Shown here one piece after another: positions 1 through 5,244 of a stretch of 5,653 nucleotides of DNA. The notes below the pieces were generated by a model. That model was not told the origin of the DNA. It made no database searches and worked only from the letters and a program-made list of their open reading frames with translations. Each line of letters opens with the position of its first letter. Position 1 is the first letter of the stretch. The stretch is from positions 1-5,653 of the forward strand of contig JAUYMV010000560.1 in NCBI GenBank assembly GCA_030698645.1, written 5' to 3'. Made by a program: the position numbers and the translations under genes. Source of the DNA: Mesorhizobium sp. (lineage in GTDB: Bacteria; Pseudomonadota; Alphaproteobacteria; Rhizobiales; Rhizobiaceae).

Positions 1-6
1 GGCTTC

Positions 7-1041
7 TCACCCCCAGCATTTGTCCGTGCCGGCCTTGGTGTCGATCGACTCGACGCCCGCCGCCGGCTTGTCGGTGACGAGCACCACGCCGGTGTCGAAG
101 AAGTCCTTGCCTTCGGTCGGCGCCGGCTTCTCGCCGGTCTCGGCGAATTTCTTGATCGCCTCGATTCCGAGCGAGGCCATCAGCAGCGGATATTGCTGCG
201 AGGTGGCGCCGATCACGCCGTCGGCCACGTTCTTGACGCCCGGGCAGCCGCCGTCGACGGACACGATGAGGACGTTGCTTTCCATGCCGACCGCCTTCAG
301 CGCTTCATAGGCGCCGGCCGCCGCGGGCTCGTTGATCGTGTGCACGACGTTGATGCCCGGATCCTTCTGCAGGAGGTTTTCCATCGCCTTGCGGCCGCCC
401 TCCTCGTTGCCGTTGGTCACGTCATGGCCGACGATTCGCGCATCGTCCTCGTCGCCGATCTTCTTGACGTCCTTCACGTCGATGCCGAAGCCGCTCATGA
501 AGCCCTGGTTGCGCAACACGTCGACGGTGGGTTGCGACGGCGTCAGGTTGAGGAAAGCGATCTTGGCGTCCTTGGCCTTGTCGCCGAGCGTGGCGGCGGC
601 CCATTTGCCGATCAGTTCGCCGGCCAGGAAATTGTCGGTCGCGAACGTCGCGTCGGCGGCATCCGCCGGGTCGAGCGGCGTATCGAGGGCGATGACCAGG
701 ATGCCCGCGTCGCGCGCCTGCTTGACGGCGGGCACGATGCCGGCCGTATCGGACGCGGTGATCAGGATGCCCTTGGCGCCGTCGGCGATGCAGGTCTCGA
801 TCGCCGCGACCTGGCTTTCGCTGTCGCCATCGATCTTGCCGGCATAGGATTTGAGCGAAACGCCGATCTCGGCAGCCTTCGCCGCGGCGCCTTCCTTCAT
901 CTTGACGAAGAACGGGTTGGTGTCGGTCTTGGTGATCAGGCAGGCGCCGATGTCGGCGGCAGATGCCGGAGCCGAGACTGCGATGAGCGCCGCCGCGGCT
1001 GTGCCCAGCATGGCGGATTTCAGAAATGCGGATTTGGTCAC
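7..1041 (-). CDS. frcB: Fructose-type sugar ABC transporter periplasmic substrate-binding protein
   Basis: This 344-residue protein is a periplasmic binding protein of the ribose/fructose class (Peripla_BP_4 fold) that should deliver a sugar to an ABC permease. A secretion signal is visible: basic MTKSAFLK, a hydrophobic stretch (about residues 9-25) and an ASA-AD cleavage site after residue 28. The mature start [17 protein letters not shown] resembles FrcB of the rhizobial fructose transporter, and later family blocks include GILITASDT (91-99), VIALDTPLD (117-124), [15 protein letters not shown] (234-248) and VSVDGG (260-265). I chose the GTG at 1041 because GGGAGG stands six bases upstream and the signal peptide begins there; the frame stays open upstream to 1170, but that would add 43 residues unlike a leader. 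Four cysteines (34, 84, 266, 342) could form disulfides. The frcC/frcA partners would follow past position 1. The fructose assignment is family inference; a related sugar is possible. Confidence 0.9.
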   Translation of the reverse strand: MTKSAFLKSAMLGTAAAALIAVSAPASAADIGACLITKTDTNPFFVKMKEGAAAKAAEIGVSLKSYAGKIDGDSESQVAAIETCIADGAKGILITASDTAGIVPAVKQARDAGILVIALDTPLDPADAADATFATDNFLAGELIGKWAAATLGDKAKDAKIAFLNLTPSQPTVDVLRNQGFMSGFGIDVKDVKKIGDEDDARIVGHDVTNGNEEGGRKAMENLLQKDPGINVVHTINEPAAAGAYEALKAVGMESNVLIVSVDGGCPGVKNVADGVIGATSQQYPLLMASLGIEAIKKFAETGEKPAPTEGKDFFDTGVVLVTDKPAAGVESIDTKAGTDKCWG

Positions 1042-1047
1042 GGTGAT

Positions 1048-1053
1048 CCTCCC
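1048..1053 (-). promoter_or_regulatory. Ribosome binding site that fixes the frcB start
   Basis: Read on the minus strand this is GGGAGG, followed by six bases (ATCACC) and then GTG. It is the only strong Shine-Dalgarno-like match near the 5' end of frcB. It therefore supports the GTG at 1041 over the ATG at 1062, which lies upstream of this site. Confidence 0.8.
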
Positions 1054-1081
1054 GGTGAACATTGAATTGCGTCTTGTCTGC

Positions 1082-1095
1082 CGGCCTCCCGGCCG
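1082..1095 (-). promoter_or_regulatory. Small GC hairpin in the frcB leader
   Basis: On the minus strand the leader reads CGGCC-GGGA-GGCCG, a 5-bp stem capped by a tetraloop fitting the GNRA pattern. It lies about 40 nt upstream of the GTG start. It has no U-run and does not cover the ribosome binding site, so a stabilising or processing role is more likely than termination. In such GC-rich DNA a stem this short can also arise by chance. Confidence 0.25.
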
Positions 1096-1129
1096 CGGCA
1101 TCGACCCTGTCTGGCCGAATGACACCCTG

Positions 1130-1158
1130 AAAAAACACCAAGCGCGCGCCCGTGTCAA
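1130..1158 (-). promoter_or_regulatory. Putative frcB promoter (divergent, leftward)
   Basis: The minus strand has a perfect TTGACA (1158 down to 1153). Seventeen bases further on is TTTTTT (1135 down to 1130), which matches only three of six bases of TATAAT. The -35 box is therefore convincing and the -10 weak, as expected for an activated or regulated promoter. The -35 box is part of the left arm of the intergenic palindrome, so its consensus match could instead come from operator symmetry. Confidence 0.4.
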
Positions 1159-1189
1159 TAGATAAATCACACTTATTTATTATTGACAC
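1152..1189. promoter_or_regulatory. Palindromic operator candidate in the frcB/frcR divergent region
   Basis: GTGTCAATA (1152-1160) is perfectly repeated in inverted form as TATTGACAC (1181-1189). Allowing for one unpaired G at 1161, symmetry continues inward with ATAAAT (1162-1167) against ATTTAT (1175-1180). The element is a conspicuous AT-rich island in GC-rich DNA, midway between the two divergent genes. ROK repressors such as NagC and Mlc are known to bind AT-rich inverted repeats with TTATT/AATAA-like arms, so the neighbouring ROK protein is the natural candidate ligand. That pairing is inference. Confidence 0.7.
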
Positions 1190-1211
1190 GACACCGGTGC
1201 GGCGGCATTGT
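1183..1211 (+). promoter_or_regulatory. Putative frcR-frcK promoter (divergent, rightward)
   Basis: TTGACA (1183-1188) is followed by a 17-base spacer and CATTGT (1206-1211), a three-of-six match to TATAAT. Transcription would start near 1218, giving a leader of roughly 28 nt to the GTG at 1246. The -35 box is the right arm of the palindrome, so a protein bound there would compete with RNA polymerase and give autoregulation. The -10 assignment is weak. Confidence 0.4.
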
Positions 1212-1232
1212 CGCGCGAATTTGGCGCGGACA

Positions 1233-1239
1233 GGGAGGG
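1233..1239 (+). promoter_or_regulatory. Ribosome binding site that fixes the regulator start
   Basis: GGGAGGG lies just ahead of the GTG at 1246, with GGAGG ending seven bases before it. The next in-frame ATG, at 1321, has no comparable site and would leave the N-terminal tail untranslated. This supports GTG 1246. Confidence 0.75.
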
Positions 1240-1245
1240 CTGCGG

Positions 1246-2469
1246 GTGGATTCCACGATCTACAGGGCGGATGCTCCGGGCCGCGACCTGCGCTTCCAGC
1301 GCGGCACCAACCAGAGCGGCATGCGCGACTACAATGAGCGGCTGGTGCTCTCGCTCGTGCGCCAGCACGGCGCGCTCGCCAAGAAAGACATCGCGCGCAT
1401 GACGGGTCTTTCGGCGCAGACGATCTCGGTCATCATGCGCGAGCTCGAGGCCGACGCGCTGCTGGTGCGCGGCGAGCCGATCCGCGGCAAGGTCGGCCAG
1501 CCGTCGATCCCGATGTCGCTCAATCCGGAAGGCGCCTTCTTCCTCGGCCTGAAGATCGGCCGCCGCAGCGCGGATCTCGTCCTCATCGACTTCCTCGGCA
1601 CGGTTCGCGGCATGATCCGCAATACCTATCTCTACCCGGTGCCGAAGGAGACCGTCGCCTTCGTCAAGGCTGGCATCGCCAGCCTGCGCGGCGCGCTGCA
1701 GCCGGCGCAGCGCGATCGTATCGCCGGCCTCGGCATCGCCATGCCGTTCGAGCTCTGGAACTGGGCCGATACGGTTGCCGCGGAGCGCCACGTCATGGAC
1801 GAATGGCGCACCACCGACATCCGCGCCGCCATCGCCGCGGACTGGCCGTTCCCGATCTATCTGCAGAACGACGCGACGTCGGCCTGCGGCGCGGAACTGG
1901 TCTTCGGCCAGACCGGCAACATGCGCAATTTCATCTACTTCTATGTCGGCGCCTTCGTCGGCGGCGGCGTCGTCCTCGACGGCGCGCTCTACACGGGCGC
2001 GACCGGAAACGCCGGCGCGCTCGGCTCGATGCCGGTGCCGGACGCCAGCGGCCGACCGGTGCAGCTCATCGACATCGCCTCGATCGCCATGCTCGAGCGT
2101 TCGCTGATCGCGGCTGGCCGGGAATCCGCCCTGCTGTGGACGTCGCCCGACGACTGGGGCGACCTTGGATCCTATCTGGACGACTGGATCGAGCAGGCCG
2201 CGGCGGGCCTGGCCTATGCCACGGTCGCCGCGTCCGCGGTGATCGATTTCGAGGCCGCGGTGATCGACGGATGGATGCCGCAATCGGTGCGCAAGCGGCT
2301 GGTCGAGCGCGTCACCGCGCGCATCGGCACCTTCGACGCCGAAGGCATCGCCCTGCCGGAAACGCGCGAAGGCACGGTCGGCATCCACGCGCGGGCGCTC
2401 GGCGGCGCCAGCCTGCCGCTTTCCGACCGCTTCCTGCTTGGACCGGGCGCGCCCGGCATCGGCCGCTGA
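1246..2469 (+). CDS. frcR: ROK-family transcriptional regulator, likely of the fructose locus
   Basis: This 407-residue protein has the layout of a ROK (repressor/ORF/kinase) regulator. Residues 30-75 form a winged helix-turn-helix (NERLVLSLVRQHG, then KKDIARMTGLSAQTISVIMREL at 46-67), and the rest is a sugar-kinase-like domain. The ROK blocks are QNDATSACGAEL (207-218), with the Asp at the kinase catalytic position, and GAFVGGGVVLDG (235-246) followed by GATGNAG. Two usual items are missing: a DxGGT phosphate loop near residue 105, where GLKIGRR stands instead, and the zinc motif CxCGxxGCxE, replaced by GSMPVPDASGRP. It should therefore sense a ligand rather than phosphorylate it. I chose GTG 1246 because GGAGG at 1234-1238 lies seven bases upstream; an earlier TTG at 1183 overlaps the -35 box. 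Divergence from frcB suggests control of fructose uptake, and the FrcR identity is context-based. Confidence 0.88.
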   Translation: MDSTIYRADAPGRDLRFQRGTNQSGMRDYNERLVLSLVRQHGALAKKDIARMTGLSAQTISVIMRELEADALLVRGEPIRGKVGQPSIPMSLNPEGAFFLGLKIGRRSADLVLIDFLGTVRGMIRNTYLYPVPKETVAFVKAGIASLRGALQPAQRDRIAGLGIAMPFELWNWADTVAAERHVMDEWRTTDIRAAIAADWPFPIYLQNDATSACGAELVFGQTGNMRNFIYFYVGAFVGGGVVLDGALYTGATGNAGALGSMPVPDASGRPVQLIDIASIAMLERSLIAAGRESALLWTSPDDWGDLGSYLDDWIEQAAAGLAYATVAASAVIDFEAAVIDGWMPQSVRKRLVERVTARIGTFDAEGIALPETREGTVGIHARALGGASLPLSDRFLLGPGAPGIGR

Positions 2470-2508
2470 GATGGCGCCTCCGCTGCAGCTACCCTTATGG
2501 AGCGCCCG

Positions 2509-3429
2509 ATGATCCTGTGCTGCGGCGAGGCGCTGATCGACATGCTGCCGCGCGAAAGCACGGCCGGCGAACCGGCCTTCGCGCCCTATCCCGGCGGCGC
2601 CGTGTTCAATTCGGCGATCGCGCTCGGCCGCCTCGGCGCGCCGGTCGAGTTCTTTTCCGGCCTGTCGTCGGACCTCTTCGGCGACGTGCTGCGGCAGGCG
2701 CTCCTCGCCAGCAATGTCGGCACCGCCTATGCGCATGTCTCGGCGCGGCCGACCACGCTCGCCTTCGTCCGCCTGACCAACGGCCAGGCGAAATACACCT
2801 TCTATGACGAGAACACGGCCGGCCGCATGCTGACCGCCGCCGACCTGCCGCCACTTGGTCCCGCCATCACCGCCCTCCTGTTCGGCGCGATCAGCCTGAT
2901 CCCCGAGCCCTGCGGATCGACCTACGAGGCGCTGATGACGCGCGAGCATCTGAGCCGGGTCACCATGCTCGACCCCAACATCCGGCCGGGCTTCATCGCT
3001 GACCCGGTCGCCCACAAGGCGCGCATGCGGCGCATGGTGGCGATGGCCGATATCGTCAAGCTGTCGGACGAGGACATGGCCTGGTTCGGCGAGGCCGGCA
3101 CGGCGGACGAAATCGCGCAACGCTGGCTGGCGCGCGGCCCGAAGCTGATCCTCGTCACCCGCGGCGGCGACGGCGCCACCGCCTACACCGCCCGCCACAA
3201 GGTGAATGTCCCCTCCCGTCGCGTCGAGGTCGTCGATACCGTCGGCGCGGGCGACACTTTCAACGCCGGCGTGCTCGCCTCGCTGCACGAGGCGGGCCTG
3301 CTGACCAAACAGGCGGTTCCCAGCCTGGACGAGGCGCAGATCGCAGCCGCGCTCGACCTCGGCGCCCGCGCCGCGGCGGTCACGGTTTCACGCGCGGGGG
3401 CAAATCCGCCGTGGCGCAGCGAATTGTAG
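2509..3429 (+). CDS. frcK: PfkB-family fructokinase
   Basis: This 306-residue sugar kinase would phosphorylate fructose with ATP in the cytoplasm, giving fructose 6-phosphate. It begins with the usual ILCCGEALIDMLP strand and has the PfkB N-terminal signature PGGAVFNSAIALGRLG (28-43). Further blocks are DPNIRP (155-160), KLSDED (184-189) and TRGGDG (217-222). The C-terminal signature DTVGAGDTFNAG (243-254) contains the catalytic base Asp249 and the GAG anion hole. The size is normal for the family. I prefer the ATG at 2509 to the one at 2497, because GGAG at 2499-2502 sits six bases before it and typical fructokinases begin with this MI(L) strand. It follows the regulator by 39 nt with no terminator between, so the two are probably one transcript. 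Fructose as substrate is inferred from frcB/frcR context; another hexose remains possible. Confidence 0.9.
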   Translation: MILCCGEALIDMLPRESTAGEPAFAPYPGGAVFNSAIALGRLGAPVEFFSGLSSDLFGDVLRQALLASNVGTAYAHVSARPTTLAFVRLTNGQAKYTFYDENTAGRMLTAADLPPLGPAITALLFGAISLIPEPCGSTYEALMTREHLSRVTMLDPNIRPGFIADPVAHKARMRRMVAMADIVKLSDEDMAWFGEAGTADEIAQRWLARGPKLILVTRGGDGATAYTARHKVNVPSRRVEVVDTVGAGDTFNAGVLASLHEAGLLTKQAVPSLDEAQIAAALDLGARAAAVTVSRAGANPPWRSEL

Positions 3430-3468
3430 GTTCGATCCGAATGGATTCCCTCCGAAGCCACACCGCGA

Positions 3469-3517
3469 TCGTCATCCCGGCCAAGCGGCGGCAGCCGCGC
3501 CGAGCCGGGACCCATTG
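3469..3517. repeat. Left arm of perfect 49-nt inverted repeat (REP-like unit)
   Basis: This arm is the exact reverse complement of 3647-3695. Within itself it can fold: TCCCGGC (3475-3481) pairs with GCCGGGA (3504-3510), and inside that GCGGC (3485-3489) pairs with GCCGC (3494-3498) around a GGCA loop. The flanks GTCATCCCGG and CCGGGACCCA are typical of palindromic intergenic repeats in alphaproteobacteria. It begins 40 nt after the fructokinase stop, and its hairpin could slow transcription or protect the mRNA 3' end. There is no T-run, so it is not a classical intrinsic terminator. Confidence 0.85.
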
Positions 3518-3646
3518 ATTGTCAACCGTGGAGCGCGGCCGCGTTGCGATTTGCTCTTTCACGCGCGACGGGCGGAACCGCCATTCTCGTCGAGATTTGC
3601 ACCAGACCCCAAGACGAGGACCCGGCCGCGCCCGATGATATCCCAC

Positions 3647-3695
3647 CAATGGGTCCCGGCTCGGCGCGGCTGCCGCCGCTTGGCCGGGATGACGA
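3647..3695. repeat. Right arm of perfect 49-nt inverted repeat (REP-like unit)
   Basis: This is the exact reverse complement of 3469-3517 and folds into the same internal hairpin. It ends about ten bases before the stop codon of the convergent DUF2442-HTH gene (TAG, 3707-3705), so it gives that gene a hairpin 3' end as the left arm does for the fructokinase. The two copies are in opposite orientation. Confidence 0.85.
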
Positions 3696-3704
3696 AGGTT
3701 GTGG

Positions 3705-4175
3705 CTACGCCCGCTTCCCACGCTCCAGCAGATAGCGCGTCGCCAGCGCGATATGGCGCGGGATGGGCTTGTCCTTGCGGTAGGAGGCGACCTGCCGGCG
3801 CGAGATTTCCAGCGCCGCCGCCATGCCGTCGAGGCTCATGCCGAGATCGTCCATCGCGGAGGTAAAATCCGCATTGTCGAAGCCCACCGGCGGCAGCCGC
3901 TCGATCCAGATCGCCGACAGCTCCGCCCCGTCGTCCCATTCGATCGCGTTGCCGTCCTCGTTGACCTTCAGGGTCCGGAACAGCGCATCGTCGGTGCGCA
4001 GGCGCTTGAAGACGAGCAGGTTCGCTAAGGCGGGCGCAAGGTCGTAGACCTGCGTCTCTCCGGTCTCCCAGGTGATACGCGCGAGCCGTCCGTTAAGAGG
4101 CTCGGCAGCGACGATGTCGATCAGCGGCGCGCCTTCGGACAAAAGGTCATCGTCGCCTAAGGTCAACCCATCCAT
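3705..4175 (-). CDS. DUF2442 protein with C-terminal helix-turn-helix (putative antitoxin/autoregulator)
   Basis: This 156-residue protein has two parts. Residues about 17-95 fit DUF2442: LIDIVAAEPLNGRLARITWETGE, then YDLAPAL, a Phe/Leu-rich middle and KVNEDGNAIEWDDGAELSAIWI. Residues about 108-150 look like an XRE/Cro-type helix-turn-helix: MDDLGMSLDGMAAALEIS, RRQVASYR and IPRHIALATRYLL. The start ATG overlaps the upstream DUF4160 gene by 29 nt, with GGGAG ten bases before it, so translation is probably coupled. DUF2442 and DUF4160 genes are often neighbours and have been viewed as toxin-antitoxin-like, though no mechanism is settled as far as I know. By analogy the DNA-binding partner would be the antitoxin and repress the promoter at 4398-4426. 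A plain small regulator is the alternative. Confidence 0.8.
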   Translation of the reverse strand: MDGLTLGDDDLLSEGAPLIDIVAAEPLNGRLARITWETGETQVYDLAPALANLLVFKRLRTDDALFRTLKVNEDGNAIEWDDGAELSAIWIERLPPVGFDNADFTSAMDDLGMSLDGMAAALEISRRQVASYRKDKPIPRHIALATRYLLERGKRA

Positions 4176-4377
4176 CTTCCAGAAACTCCCGATTGGTCCG
4201 CGCCCACGCCATCGCGCTCCGCTCCTCGGACGGCGACAGCCTCCCGCGCACAACACGAAGATCGGCCAGGCGTACGACTGCCTTGCTGTCGGGTGTGCGG
4301 ACATGGAAATGCGCCGGCGCATGATCGTCGCTGAACATCTGGATCTTGATGTTTCCAAGCCGTGCCAGCGTCGGCAT
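4147..4377 (-). CDS. DUF4160 small protein (putative toxin-like partner)
   Basis: This 76-residue basic protein fits DUF4160. It opens with a hydrophobic strand (ARLGNIKIQMFSDD), carries the family's histidine motif DDHAPAHFHV (17-26), and ends with the ERSAMAWARTNREFLEDGW block (52-70). Its length is normal, so it looks intact. GGAG (4388-4385) lies seven bases before the ATG. It is the first gene of a two-gene unit with the DUF2442-HTH gene, whose start it overlaps. The histidines might bind metal or form an active site, but no activity is known to me, so the toxin label rests only on the pairing and architecture. By hand count 147 of 240 bases in 4141-4380 are G or C, against 88 of 120 in 4441-4560 of neighbouring cysQ, which hints at separate acquisition. 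Confidence 0.8.
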   Translation of the reverse strand: MPTLARLGNIKIQMFSDDHAPAHFHVRTPDSKAVVRLADLRVVRGRLSPSEERSAMAWARTNREFLEDGWVDLRRR

Positions 4378-4397
4378 AGGCCGTCTCCGTCACCGCC

Positions 4398-4426
4398 ATA
4401 ATAGTGCGCACCGTGCACTATGTCCA
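4398..4426 (-). promoter_or_regulatory. Promoter of the DUF4160/DUF2442-HTH unit
   Basis: On the minus strand TGGACA (4426-4421, five of six to TTGACA) is followed by a spacer of exactly 17 bases and TATTAT (4403-4398, five of six to TATAAT). It is the best sigma-70-type promoter match in the window. It starts four bases past the cysQ stop codon and would give a very short leader before the DUF4160 ATG at 4377. The cassette is therefore independently transcribed even if some cysQ readthrough occurs. Confidence 0.75.
4401..4421. promoter_or_regulatory. Operator palindrome within the cassette promoter
   Basis: ATAGTGC (4401-4407) and GCACTAT (4415-4421) are perfect 7-bp inverted arms separated by seven bases. 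The element fills the spacer between the -35 and -10 boxes and touches both, so a bound dimer would block RNA polymerase. The helix-turn-helix domain of the second gene is the obvious candidate binder, matching the autoregulation usual in type II toxin-antitoxin operons. Binding is inferred, not shown. Confidence 0.65.
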
Positions 4427-4430
4427 GATG

Positions 4431-5237
4431 CTACCGCGCCGCGCCGCCCTCGGCGACGAACCAGGGATTGGCAAAGTCCGCATCGTGCCCCTGATTGCGC
4501 TTGCCGTAGACGAACGGGCCGCCATCGACGCGGCGCGTGCTGCCGCCGGCCGCCCGCAGCACGGCGTCGCCGGCCGCCGTGTCCCACTCCATCGTCCGGC
4601 CGAAGCGCGGGTAGAGGTCGGCCTGGCCGGACGCTAGAAGGCAGAATTTCAGCGACGAGCCGACCGAAACGATCTCGGCGCCGTCATGCTCTTCGAGAAA
4701 CGCGTCGGTCTCCGGCGTGCGATGCGAGCGGCTGGCGACGATGGTCTTCGGGCTGGCGCAGCCGCGCACCGAAATCTCGCTGCGCGTTCCCGCCACATGC
4801 TCCGGCGACACGGTCACGGCGAACGCCTTGCCCGGCCGGCCCGAATACAACATCCCCTGCGCCGGAGCATAGACGACGCCGAGTTCCGGCACGCCATGGC
4901 GCACAAGGGCGATATTGACGGTGAAATCCGGCCGCCGCTTGATGAATTCCTTGGTGCCGTCGAGCGGGTCGATCAGGAAGAACTGATCGCCCAGCGCGGG
5001 CGGAACGAGTCCCGCCGACGCCTCCTCCTCGGCCACACAGGGGATTTCCGGAAAACTTTCGCGCAGTCCTTGAAGGATGACGGTCTCGGCGCGCCGGTCG
5101 GCCTCGGTCACCGGCGACAGATCGTCCTTCTGCTCGACCGCATAGCCGGCAGCGAACACCGCCATGATCTCCGCGCCGGCGGCGAGCGCCAGTTGCTCGA
5201 GCCGTTCCAGCATCGCCCGGTCGTCGATTTCGGTCAT
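4431..5237 (-). CDS. cysQ: 3'(2'),5'-bisphosphate nucleotidase
   Basis: This 268-residue enzyme of the inositol monophosphatase superfamily hydrolyses 3'-phosphoadenosine 5'-phosphate (PAP) to AMP and phosphate, removing the inhibitory by-product left when PAPS is used. The metal-binding blocks are all present: SPVTEADRRAE (41-51), VAEEEAS (68-74), IDPLDGTKEF (89-98) and the C-terminal EWDTAAGDAVLRAAGG (217-232), with Asp90, Asp93, Glu71 region and Asp219 as likely magnesium ligands. The DGTKEFIKRRPDFTVNIALV stretch is typical of CysQ rather than of plain inositol monophosphatases. The ATG at 5237 comes seven bases after the upstream APS kinase stop, and GAGGG overlapping that stop codon serves as ribosome site. 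The two genes thus form one operon with coupled translation. Length and motifs are complete. Confidence 0.93.
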   Translation of the reverse strand: MTEIDDRAMLERLEQLALAAGAEIMAVFAAGYAVEQKDDLSPVTEADRRAETVILQGLRESFPEIPCVAEEEASAGLVPPALGDQFFLIDPLDGTKEFIKRRPDFTVNIALVRHGVPELGVVYAPAQGMLYSGRPGKAFAVTVSPEHVAGTRSEISVRGCASPKTIVASRSHRTPETDAFLEEHDGAEIVSVGSSLKFCLLASGQADLYPRFGRTMEWDTAAGDAVLRAAGGSTRRVDGGPFVYGKRNQGHDADFANPWFVAEGGAAR

Positions 5238-5244
5238 CTGGCCC

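Larger units (their letters stand above)
3453..3709. repeat. Composite fold-back element between convergent genes
   Basis: Around and inside the two perfect arms the inverted symmetry goes on. Outside, CGAAGCCACA (3453-3462) pairs with 3700-3709 at nine of ten positions. Inside, a 15-nt stretch pairs poorly, then GCGCGGCCGCGT (3533-3544) pairs with 3620-3631 at 11 of 12 positions, leaving a loop of about 75 nt with no gene. The whole could form one long hairpin or two separate REP hairpins. The size suits a REP doublet or a small non-autonomous element, but I see no flanking target duplication and no transposase. The outer arm reaches into the stop codon of the DUF2442-HTH gene. A bidirectional transcript-end role is inference. 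Confidence 0.7.

Noticed and set aside
193..1065. A 290-codon plus-strand frame opposite frcB
   Set aside because: It has no recognisable domain, is rich in Arg/Asp/Gly, and is fully antisense to a binding protein with signal peptide and ribosome site.
1183..1245. TTG at 1183 as the regulator start
   Set aside because: It coincides with the TTGACA box and palindrome arm and lacks a ribosome site; GTG 1246 has a strong one.
1180..3288. A 702-codon open frame on the minus strand opposite the regulator and kinase
   Set aside because: It is antisense to two genes with clear family motifs, and its product is a low-complexity Arg/Ala/Asp-rich chain typical of GC-rich shadow frames.
3470..3700. 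Classical rho-independent terminator or CRISPR-like repeats
   Set aside because: The hairpins lack a following T-run on either strand, and there are only two inverted copies rather than regular direct repeats with spacers.
3515..3865. Plus-strand frames running through the fold-back repeat
   Set aside because: They are translations of the repeat and of the antisense of the DUF2442-HTH gene, with no ribosome site or family resemblance.
3705..4418. A longer 237-residue form of the DUF2442-HTH protein starting at 4418
   Set aside because: The extra N-terminus is an out-of-frame reading of the DUF4160 gene and its promoter; the ATG at 4175 begins the recognisable domain.
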